Source of the DNA: Pelobates cultripes
Taxonomy: Eukaryota > Chordata > Amphibia > Anura > Pelobatidae
Length of the DNA stretch: 64,000 nucleotides
NCBI GenBank assembly: GCA_933207985.1
Contig: OW240916.1
Location: 267,843,748 to 267,907,747 of the forward strand
Direction: 5' to 3'
Shown here: one piece after another, positions 53,640-64,000 of the stretch
Position numbering within the stretch: position 1 is the first letter of the stretch
Layout of the letters: every line of letters begins with the position of its first letter
Translations under genes and position numbers: made by a program
Notes under the pieces: model-generated
What the model was told of the DNA's origin: nothing
Seen by the model: the letters and a program-made list of their open reading frames with translations, nothing else
Databases searched by the model: none

Positions 53640-55615
53640 TAGCCACTCTCCTGTTTCCTTACCTTTTGGGCTCTAGTGGATCTGGCTACTGGCTAAGGCT
53701 GCCGGGAGATAGTGCAGGCCTTCATTCCTCTTCCCCCTCCTCTCTGTGCCTGCTCTAAGTCTGCATGGTTCTCACTGTAAGCTGAGAGGAAGTGACCTGA
53801 CCTCATTTCCCTCTAGCATTGCTGGTCTGGTAGAGCTCAGTCATGCCTGGTCTGAGATACCCATAGGCCCCTACAAGTGTGAGTGCTATTGATCTGCCAC
53901 TTAACAAGCATTGGGTGGGTACCAGAACATTTGTCACCAAAGCCCATACAGCACAATGTAGTGTATATATTGCTTGGAGTATTCATTATTCAAAGCAGAT
54001 CATGTGTTCCAGAGTGTTATTTTCTTACAGGAAGATGAACATGTTTAAAAATAGAAAGCATTACCTACATATTAAGAATAGAATGGGCTGTTAAAACAAG
54101 GGAAATGTGACAGCTATACTTATATATGAATATATATCAACATATTATCATAACAAGCCGTAACATGAAAATAACTAGCCAATATACAAATAACAACGGC
54201 ATTTTTATGCAAGCTCAAATTTGTGTTAAAGTGCAATTGTGCACTTCTCCCATTAACACGATTTACTGAAATGTCACCTCTGTCAATGAAGTTATCATAT
54301 TGCCCCAAAAACAGCAGGTGCAAAGGAAAACATCAGACACCAAACAGGACAAGATTGTTAATAGTAATGGTCCTTCAATCAGGAGAACAAGAGGTGAAGT
54401 GCTGAGTGGAACAGCCTTATTTTTCAAAAATCACTGAAGATCTCAGTCAACTAAAACCTAGGGAGATAATAGAAATTAATAATTATAATTTATAGAAATC
54501 TTTTTCCCCTAGTGTAGTATATCGGTAATTTCTATAAGTGTCTTGAACTAATAAAATAATGGCGTATTAATGAGCCAGAGAAGTAAAAACATGATTATTT
54601 TGAAATGTTAAAAAAAATACATTGGTTATCAAATCTATCTGCATAATTCCTATAGCCAAGGTCTCAACTTATTAATATCTAGATACAGCACCACCTCTTT
54701 TCCCACTCCCTAAGTGTTGTGAGAGTGTGTGGGTGTGTTTTTATATTCTACAACCTTTTGCCCATAAATGGTTTACGCATTGAGGATTTTTAATATTTAT
54801 AGAGAGTTCTATTTTCATCTTGACCCAGGATAAATAACTTACTAATAGGAAATTGTACTCCCACTTGTTATGGACATGACGTTGACTAACATTTTAACAC
54901 AATATTTTTTTACCTAAGTTATTAGTTCACCATTTAACTGATGTTTCTTAAATAAATGCCACTTTAAGCACTGAATAGATTAACAAATCAGTTTAACCAA
55001 TTTAGAGTCAGGAGGCAGGTTGATGGGTAGGGAATAGGCTGGAAGGGGGAAATGTTACTATGGTTATTTTTTATGGAGGTTTTGGCAGTTGGTTTTTGGA
55101 GTGTTTTGGGGAAAGACTTGTAGCAGACAGGGTACAGAGGCTTTCACAAGTACAAGTTAAATTTTCTGACTGCTAGTGGGTGCTCAATTTTATTATCCGG
55201 TGACATGAAGTTTGATCAATCCAGAGCAACAGTAACCTTTATCTCCATAATTCTCATCTAAGATCCTGAAACATTAAGTATGAAACTGTATAATTTCTTT
55301 ATATTTTTTTATACTAGTGTTTAGATTAAATTGCTTGGATAGTCTTTAATAAGTTTTAACTGCAATCATGGGAAATATACAATTGGCAGTGCAAAAGATA
55401 ATTATCTAGTTAGTTTTACAATTGTTTATCTAGAAAATGATTATTACTATTTGTTATACTTTCTCTAACTTTTTTTATAAAACATATTTTGCTGCACTTG
55501 AGTTATTGTCATTTGGGGGTTAACTGTTGGGATATACATCTGCCAAAATACCTGTTGCCACTAATAATCTAAATTATAGCTGTACAAAAGTAAAGGGTTG
55601 GTTTTGAATGCTTGC
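53640..55615. other. unassigned intergenic DNA
   Basis: No gene recognised; AT-rich with short frames only. Confidence 0.4.
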
Positions 55616-55631
55616 AAATATATATATATAT

Positions 55632-58600
55632 TTGTAGGCTTCCAGTAATTCTATTGGTAATGTAACTAGATTACACAAGGATACATGACTGTTGGCCATC
55701 TTAATGCTCTTTGAAGCACATGGTCAACAGCGATCTTGGTGCTCCTGAAAGTTTAACACATTAGTAATTGTTAAACCCTTTGAATTGTGCAAACTAATTC
55801 ATCCAAAACCATGAACCACAACACCACTCAACCTATAGTACCTGAAATATATCAACAGAACCGGGGTTCGTAAGTATCTAAATCTTATTCCTTTGAGCTG
55901 AGGTCATTGGTTTGGCTATTTCACAGGCTGAACTGTTTAAAATAACATATTTTAAATTCCCTTACACATAGAAGGACACAGTAATGACATTGCAGTCATA
56001 TCAAAACACAGCAAAAAAAATGTGCACAACTAAGGAAAAGTTAGGTATGAAGGGTTTTAGAGATGGTCTAGCCTTTTAGGATTGGTTTAGGATTAGAGGG
56101 ATTAATGAGGTTTAGGGTTAATTTGGCAGGAAATTGTGGGATTTACAGCATTTTGGAGATAGATACCCCTAACCCTAAATCTCCCTTAACACTAAACTGC
56201 CCTTAACCCTATGCTCCATAAACTTAGTCCCCAAACCTGGGGTACACATTAGGTACACTCCCTAAAAATAAATGTTTGTAGGTCCACAAGGTTTGTGGAG
56301 ACAGCAATGATACCGATGTAGAAAATCTTTCAAAACATAATTTTAATGATGAGTAAATAGTGCATTTTCAAGTAAGCACAAATACAAATAATACATAGCC
56401 AGTCTACTTATTCATCATCAAAGACAAATGTGTTTCATTTTTCTCTTGTTATATTTTAATAAATCACATACTTCTGTTCTACTCTGTTCCACTGTGGATC
56501 TGATGAGTAATTTGCTGTGTAATACATTACTCATGCATTCTATCACTCAAATGGTTAACATACAGCCCAGAGACAAAAATCGTCAGTATTCATGAATAAG
56601 AGTCATTATCTAATGAAGCCTTTTATTGGCAGTGAGAAAAGTATTAATTTGGCATTGAAAAAGTTTAGATAGCCTGTTAGTTGCAAAGTCTGTTATATAC
56701 TTTTTTTTAACATTGAACCCATCCTCGTCTTGAATACAAGTTTTGTTCCACAAATCCAGCATCTGTATGATGTTAGAATTTAAACATTTGCCAGCACATT
56801 GTTCAGACAATGACAATAAAATATGTGTACAAAATAAAAAAGTAAATTAGAAAAGTGAATTCATTAAAACAACAAACACTGTGCAGACTTTTTGTTATTT
56901 TAACAATATTAAATTGTTTAATAAAATTGTTTGATTTCACTATACTTTGCTATTTTTCCTTTTTTTTGTGCACCTTATTTTGTATACTTAGTTGATAAGT
57001 AACACATCATTAGTGATGTTATCACTTAAAAGTTGAATTGATGCCTTCTTTTTTTATGCATATCATAGATAATGCATTAAAATATGCAATTAAAAAAAAA
57101 ACAATCCAAAATAATAAAAAAATCAAAACGCTCTTTCTATTAAAGTTCTTTGTTTTGGTGCAAATTTCCAGATATTGCATCATCACACTTGAGTTTTTCT
57201 TACTCCTGAGAGTACATTGGACAATCAAGAGCTTCACATTGTACTCTATGGAGTCTAAACTGTTAGACATGTTTAACCTAGCACTGCAAGAATTAAATGG
57301 ACACTCCTGACCCCTAAGGGACTTTAGCTTGCCAAAAGGCTTTATGTGTGAAGAGTGTGTCCTCAATTTTTCATTTTGCAAAAAGTGCAGATTTAAACAG
57401 AAATTGACACTTTTATAAATTAACCTTGTCACACCTCCTTGACTTTCAATCAGATAACAGATCCCGTTACTCACTGGTTTGTTTTGCTCAGTGTATCTAA
57501 ACTCAGGAGGAAGCAATTGCCTAGAGCACCTGCCTTGCAAAGACCTCTCATTGAGCTGCATTGGGAAGTCTGTGATTGGACAGTCACAGAAAGTGTGGGC
57601 AGGGTTAGAAGGGGAGGGCTTGCAAATGCTGCAAACAAGAGATCTGCAGGTTTTGCAAGGTGTTTTTAAATAATTCCCAATGGAAAAAATACATAATTAA
57701 ATACATGCATATTTTCATTGGGGGTATATCTACTAAATAGTGATTTTTCTTAATAATAATAATTTGGGCATTTGAGCAGTGGAGTTTCTCTTAAAAGTGT
57801 AAGGGGAAGAGATTGTAAGGAAAAGATAATCACTAGCAGATATGCGAGCATAACTTTCGGGGACTAGTACTTGCGTTATTAGCTTTCTACTTATAAAAGC
57901 AAATCTTTGAATTACAACTCCCATTAAGCTTTCTGTGCTTCCTTATGTTATGAATAACTGTATTGTTTGAAACTGCAGTTTATGATGAAGAAAGACATGT
58001 AAGAATGGTAGGGGTACGACAGTGGAGGCAGACTTAAGATGTACAATGCTGCAAAATATAACATTCTTCTATACTTACAAACACTATACAAAATTACAAA
58101 TGCAATATCATGCATAAAAAAAGGCTAAAAGCTCTAAAAATCATAAAAGTTGTAGTGATGCAAAGTGCATTAACTGCTGCAAATTCACATAATTCAAAAC
58201 TGCTCGCATTGTCATAGATTTTATTTTACCAGTTGGGGACGAAAACTTCTATTAACCCTTTTATCAGTCTTTGTCTTTGAAGGCACCAAACATTCTATTC
58301 AACATGCTACACTGACACCAAGCACAAGGAAAAAAAGTATTTCAAAAGTCCATTGTCCTCTTCCACTATGTCTAGGACCATCTAAAGCTGTTTCAAACTA
58401 AATCTGCTCACATTATGTTGTAAATTTTCTGAAATTAAAACCGGGCTCTTAAACCCAAGAATATCAGTATTTTTTATTTATTAGTCTAACACTTCAGCTT
58501 GGAGGGATACAAGCAGGTACTCCATCCCATTGGAACATGGATTCACTGTTAGGCAATGTGGAGAGAGACATAGGCTTGACTTGCATTCAATAGAGATTTT

Positions 58601-59156
58601 ATTTAAAAAATTTTATTTAATTGTTTTAAATGAGGGACCTAACGTTGGCTGCGATTTATCATACAAATCTAGACGAAAATTAAATAACTAGAGGAAGATC
58701 AAATTGTATAAAGAACATACATAACAGAGCCATTCATAGTTTTCTGTAAATATATTTTTTTATTAATTGTATATATAAAGTGTAAAAAATGTGTTTGGTA
58801 AAGTCCAGTCTGAAGTGTTCCTTCAAAATATGGACAGAGAAATAGAGTATCAGATCTGACTCTGTAAAGATAAAACATGTTTAATCACATTTCAAGCGTT
58901 GTGTTGTCTGGGAAAAAATACTTTAAATTCAATCTTACACTTGTACTTGAAATTTTAATGTTGTGTCTGTATAAACTATGACCACATTTTCAATGGCTTC
59001 TATGGATTATATTGTAAAAATAAAGAATTAAGCAAAATGCTGGTTTGGGGTACATTATTTATTGAATAAACACAAATCTTTATTAGTATAATGTGCATTT
59101 ATTAGATTTTTTTTTTTTTAAGGAAATATACAAGCAGAGGTTACCACAAATGCAAT
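55632..59156. other. gene-free AT-rich segment of copy B
   Basis: Counterpart of 4157-7582; no gene or named element. The 179-codon minus-strand frame at 57022-57561 has no domain and is extended relative to its copy A counterpart only because of the ~50-bp indel. Confidence 0.55.
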
Positions 59157-59884
59157 TAGACTTGTGCATGTCAGAAAAATTTAACTTGTCTGAATCAATT
59201 TATCCGAAAAAACTAAGTTGTTCGGGCAGACTGAATTTTTTCCAAGTGGCGTTTGGTTTCTTTGGAATTTTGTCGATGCAAACACTTGGGGAAAAACAAT
59301 TCAGATGAAGCAAAAGTGGAAATAAATGACCTTTTGCACGTCAGAAATTTTTTGTCTGGGAACAAAAGTTGTCAATTTGTCTGGGAAAAAAATATGTTTA
59401 GGCAGCCCAAATTTTGTGGCAGTTCGGTTTTGTATGTATAGTTTAATATATGTATATTTATATCCAATATACTAGGTAAACCGCATACACGGTCTTCATA
59501 AAGTTCTTACTTTATTCAATCTTAAATAATAAATCATCTGTCTTTTTTGTTTATTTATTTATTTTGTATTTATTTATTTCATATTTTATAAATATATAAT
59601 TTATAAATATATTAAAATTTTTTAATGCTCCTCCTTTTTTACCTGTATTGACTACTTTTTCTCACTAGATCTGTGTAGCAAATTGCACGAATATTCATAT
59701 TTATATTTTGCCATAGACTGATTGACCTATTTTCATACCATTTTAATTGATCCAAATAATTTTTCCAGAAACAATTGTATAAGCGAAATTTGTCTGAACC
59801 GAAACTCCATATGGTCAAAACCTGAATCATCCAAAACAAAAAATGTTTTTGGACAAACCAAATTTTTTTTTACCATGCACAAAT
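59157..59884. mobile_element. candidate non-autonomous DNA transposon, copy B
   Basis: Counterpart of 7583-8310 with the same inverted ends (ttgtgcatg, catgcacaa). Confidence 0.45.
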
Positions 59885-61195
59885 CATCCACTATATTGAC
59901 TTTTAAATTCCTCTCCTTGCTGGTCTTACTTATCTAGGACTGCATCATTCCTATGGAACTTCCTTTCGCACTCCAGTTAGATTCTCACCATTTAAAACCA
60001 TCAGAAAAACAGAAAACTCACTCAAAACAAACTCACTCACGAAGGCATGTCAATTAAATTATTATCATCCATCCTTACAACTCGCTCCCCACACCTCACT
60101 AGACTGATTAATGTGTTATCCTACTACTATGCTACAAATAATAATGATAATGATATTAAAAAATTAATACTTCCAGTAATTGACTAAATGAATATGGTCA
60201 CATGTTATTGAGCTCTAGGCACCTGATCGCAATCCACCACAATCTGACTAATGTCATCCACAGTGATATATAGGATGCACAGAGTGTAAACGGGTCATTA
60301 CCATTATCGAACTGGAGCAGTTTAAATGGAGTCCAGGAGAAATGGGATTATTTAAAAGTTACACTACTTAAAGCAACAGAAAATTCAATTAGGTTTGCCA
60401 GTAAGAGCAGAACAATTAAGAAACCACTGTGGTACTCCGCAGAAGTGGGCAAACACCTGATTGTTCTTAGTCACATTCACTGTTTCAATTATTTTTATCC
60501 CCTCAGGACTCCTTTCTGCATAGTTGCACACTTTTACAAGTTCCCATGTGCACATAGATGTACATATACTGATCAGCCACAACAATAAATCCCTTTTCCT
60601 AATATTGTGTAGGTCACCCTTATGCAGTCAAAACAGCTCTGATGCATCAAGGCATGGACTTTACAAGACTTCTAAATGTGTCCTGTGGTATTGTCATGTC
60701 ACAGGGGCTTGGTATCGATGCGGCCACACCTGATCAGTGCGGTCGCGTCGAAAAGGGAAAGTTTAACTTACCTGGCTCGCAGGGGAGTGGCACCCGACCC
60801 TCCCAGAAGACGGGTCCCAGCTGGTGCAGCGTTCTAAGGGGAGCCAGCTGCTGCGGTCACTGTCTTTCTGTTAAAGGGCGCACTGCCCACATTAAAGATG
60901 GCACCGGCGTGCGTGTGACGTCACAATATCAACGCACACACACATTTTGCGGTCAAAGGCCATGTACTAACCAATCACAGCACTGTGAGGCATATTTAAA
61001 CCCTGTAATGCCTTTTCTCAGTGCGCTGTAGTGGTTTCCACTTGTTGGTTGTCAGAGAGCGGGTTCTTGGTATATTTTCTAGTTTTTGACTTTTGACTTA
61101 TGTTTTTTACTTTCCCTACTTCTGGTATCCTGACCCTTGGCTAGTTTATTCGCATTGTCTCATTCTGTATCCCAGACCTTGGCTTGTTATTTGAC

Positions 61196-62585
61196 CAGGG
61201 CTGGTGCGTCCATAAGGCTGCACAGGTCGGCCGCCTTAGGGCGCACCAGCTCTGGGGGCGCAAGATTTCAGTGACCGGCAGGAGGGAAGCTCTCCCTCCT
61301 GCCAGGCCACCTTCTGGATCCCCAGCACAGCGTGCGGCAGTGGTGTGATCAGAGGCGGCGAGGGAGCTCTAATCTCCCCGGTCTGCTCCCTCGCACGCCA
61401 TCAGTAGATAGCCTGCGAGGGAGCAGAGCAGGGAGATTAAAGCTCCCTCGCCACCTCTGATCACAACACTGCCACACGCCGCCCAGCAGCCCCAGGGACA
61501 AATCCATCATCCACACCAGCTCTCCAGGTAGGGAGGCTGGGTGGAAAATGCTTATTTATAAAATAATAATTAGTGAATGTATGTGATGTGTGTCTGTGAG
61601 TGACAGTGTGTGTGTCTGTGAGTGACAGAATGTCTATGTGTCTGTGAGTGACAGTGTGTGTATCTGTGAGTGACAGAGTGTGTGTCTGTGAGTGACAGTG
61701 TGTGTGTCTGTGAGTGACAGAGTGTATGTGTCTATGAGTGACAGTGTGTGTGTGTATGTGAGTGTGTGTGTGTGTCTGTGAGTGTGTGTGTCTGTGAGTG
61801 ACAGTGTGTGTGTCTGTGTGTGTGTCTGTGTGTGTCTGTGTCTGTGAGTGACAGAGTGTGTGTGTCTGTGAGTGACAGTGTGTGTGTCTGTGAGTGTGTG
61901 TGTATGTGAGTGACAGAGTGTGTGTGTCTGTGAGTGACAGTGTGTGTCTGTGAGTGCGTGTGTCTGTGAGTGTGTGTGAGTGTTTGTGTCTGTGACTGAG
62001 TGTGTGTGTGTGTCTGTGAGTGATTGTGTGAGTGTATGTGTGTGCATGTGAGTGTATGAGTGTGTCTGTGAGTGTGTGTTTGTGAGTGTCTGTCAAATCA
62101 GTGAGAGTATGTTTGTCATTGAGACTATCAGTGTGTCTGTCAATGAGTGTCTGTCAGTTTGTGTGTGTCAATAAATGAGTGTGTGTCAGATCAAAGAGTC
62201 TGTTTCTGTCAGTGACATCTGTGTGTTTGTCATTGAGTGTTGGACTGTCAGTGTGTATACACCACTAAGTGTAGCGGATCTGCTCTGCTCGGCAATGCTA
62301 CAAGAGAGATAGGAGGCACACCAGGAAGGGGAGTGTAACCACTAAAGGGGTGGGGGTTGCACCAAGGTACAGCGATGGAATGGGAGAGAAACACCAAGGG
62401 ACAGGGAAAAGAGGGGCGAGGGGAGAAGAACACTAAGGGACAGGGAAGGGAGGGGACCACTAATGGACGGGGAGGGGAAAGGGGCTGGTTAAAAGGCACA
62501 TAGGTGAAGATGGTTTTTTTGCGGGGGGGGGGGGCGGAAAAATGCATCTTCGTCTATGTACCCAAAAATCCTTGCACCGGCCCTG
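61196..62585. mobile_element. non-autonomous hAT-like element, copy B
   Basis: CAGGGCTGGTGCG to TGCACCGGCCCTG between tatttgac octamers (61188-61195, 62586-62593). The left end has one substitution relative to copy A. Confidence 0.85.
61578..62095. repeat. GT-rich minisatellite, copy B
   Basis: Same gtgtgtctgtgagtgacag-type units as 10004-10521, with minor length changes. Confidence 0.92.
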
Positions 62586-62695
62586 TATTTGACCATTATC
62601 TTTTACATTAAGTCTGACCATTCTAAGGTCCGGTATGCGTTGCTTGTGTTAATATAGTTTTGCGTGTTGGGTCACACAGTTTTCGTGACAGGTAT

Positions 62696-63575
62696 CTGGC
62701 ACTAAGACATTACCAGCAGATCCTATACATCTTGCACGTTGTGAGATGGAGTATCCATGGATCAAAGTTGTTGTTCCAACACATCCCACAGCTGTTCAAT
62801 TGGATTGAGATATGGGGAATTTGGTGGTCAATTTGGAGGTTTGCATTATCCGACTGCCATCAGAAAACACCATTGTCACTAAGGGGTGTACGTGGTGTGC
62901 AACAATCTTTAGGTAGGTGGTATGTGTCAAAGTAACATCCACATGTATGCCAGTACCCAATATTTCTCAGCAGAACAGTGCCCAGAGCATAACACTCTAT
63001 CCGCCGGCCTGCCTTCTTCCCATAGTGCATCCTGTTGCATATTTTGATAGGTAAACAATGCACACACACACACTGCCAACCACTTGATTTAAAAGAAAAC
63101 CTGATTCATCAGACCAGACAACCTTCTTCCATTGCTTGATGGTTCAGTTCTGACACTCACATTGCTAATTAAGGCACTTTCGGTGGTGGACAGGGATCAT
63201 CATGGGCACTCTGACTAGTCTGCAGCTAAGCAGCTCTATATGAAGCAGATTGCAAAGCACTGTGTGTTCTGAAACCTTTCTATCATAGCCAGTATTACCT
63301 TTTTCAGTAATATGGGCTACAGTAGCTCTTCTGTGTGATCAGACCAAACAGGCTAGCCTTCGCTCCCCACTGGCATCAATAAGCCTTGGGTGCCGATGAC
63401 CCTGATACCAGTTCACCAGTTGTCCTTCCTTAGACCACTTTTAGTAGATACCAATCACTGCATACCAGGAACACCCCAAAAGACTAGCGATCACTATTTG
63501 GCCCTTGTCAACGTCACTCGGATCTTTTTGCTTACAACTCATGAAACACATGAAATTCAAGAACTTACTGTTCAC
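62696..63575 (-). pseudogene. Tc1-like transposase, broken, copy B
   Basis: Counterpart of 11123-12000: the VWSDES region and LNPIEQLWDVLE are visible on the minus strand across several frames. Small differences occur (for example agattagtatcc in copy A versus agatggagtatcc here), but the same overall breaks. The element was already dead before the block duplicated. It has no expected product. Confidence 0.78.
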
Positions 63576-64000
63576 TTGCTGAATAATCTATTCCAACCCC
63601 TGACAGGTTCCATTGTTATTCACCTGTCAGTGTTTCTAATGTTGTGTCTGATCAGTATATACACAAATATTCAAAAACAGCGGTGTCAAAAAGCTGTGCT
63701 TGAAAGGTTGATGCGCCAAAATGGTGCCATTATAATGGTATTGCAAAGTGTAAAATCATTACAGAGTCCATTATTATGACCATCATTTTAAAGGTGTAAT
63801 TAGGAGATACAGAGGTTTAGAGCTGTGGGTTAGGGTACTTGCGTAACCCAAACTACAATCCACAAAATGTAGAGGTTCTGCCTGCGTAGAAGCCAGTATT
63901 CAACATTATTTTTGTATAAATAATTGTTTTAGTAAGACAAATCTGTGAACTGGGCTGTGAACGACTGATAATAGCTACAGTATGGCAGCCATCAGCCAAC

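Larger units (their letters stand above)
60692..62690 (+). mobile_element. solo gypsy-type LTR with nested hAT element, copy B
   Basis: TGTCATGTCAC to CGTGACA between ggtat pentamers (60687-60691, 62691-62695). Same insertion site as copy A, so it was inherited through the block duplication. Confidence 0.8.
60565..63658 (-). mobile_element. Tc1-like transposon interrupted by a solo LTR, copy B
   Basis: Counterpart of 8991-12083, with left end tatactgatcagccac and right end tgtctgatcagtata. It contains the solo LTR at 60692-62690. Confidence 0.82.
55632..64000 (+). repeat. ~8.3 kb duplicated block, copy B, cut by window end
   Basis: Same content and order as 4157-12427. It starts after a short AT tract (55619-55631) preceded by unrelated sequence. 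Differences include ~41 bp extra at 56692-56732, ~50 bp extra at 57081-57131, and scattered substitutions (for example cgtgttctaag-neighbouring gttcttactgtt versus ctgtctttctgtt near 60858). It runs to the last base of the window. Confidence 0.92.

Overview
This window looks like non-coding, transposon-packed nuclear DNA from a vertebrate, most probably an anuran amphibian. That is inferred from the repeat mix: DIRS/Ngaro-type, chromodomain Ty3/gypsy, CR1 LINE, Penelope-like, Tc1, hAT and TTAA-flanked miniature elements, long GT/CA minisatellites and AT-rich spacers. I recognise no host gene, tRNA, rRNA or CRISPR array. Every long open frame with a recognisable domain is a mobile-element gene.

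Layout. 1-4122: right part of a tyrosine-recombinase retrotransposon (SAP/zinc-finger Gag-like region, reverse transcriptase, RNase H, tyrosine recombinase, terminal split repeats). 4157-12427: first copy of an ~8.3 kb duplicated block holding a three-level nest (Tc1 containing a solo LTR containing a hAT element containing a GT minisatellite). 12428-22440: mostly unassigned DNA with miniature elements, two hairpin-rich repeats, an AT-rich tract, a 100-N assembly gap and gypsy LTR/RNase H debris. 22445-25817: a CR1 LINE split by a hAT-like element. 27755-30812: a non-autonomous LTR element whose internal ORF is largely a 48-bp tandem repeat. 30813-35253: a chromodomain Ty3/gypsy element with an intact 1133-codon pol frame, a zero-frame GGGAAAC heptamer in the gag-pol overlap, and a 3' LTR. 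35834-44470: TTAA miniature elements, a ~1.5 kb G/C-rich foldback, a pogo-like miniature element, a candidate solo LTR and a decayed Tc1 transposase. 45201-50985: an inverted Penelope-like composite bounded by a 14-bp target duplication, with degenerate hammerhead-ribozyme-like motifs and a CR1 inserted in one arm. 52880-53510: CA/TG repeats and a hairpin. 55632-64000: second copy of the duplicated block, cut by the window end.

How the parts relate. The genes are selfish-element genes and form no pathway. The useful relationships are nesting order, which gives relative ages, and possible helper/non-autonomous pairs: the 48-bp-repeat LTR element resembles the LTR debris at 20135-21539, which lies next to a gypsy RNase H. 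The two ~8.3 kb blocks differ by roughly 2% in the stretches I compared by eye, plus two indels of about 41 and 50 bp. They are either a real segmental duplication or an assembly duplicate of two haplotypes; the N gap between them keeps the second option open. All family names come from motif recognition, not database searches.
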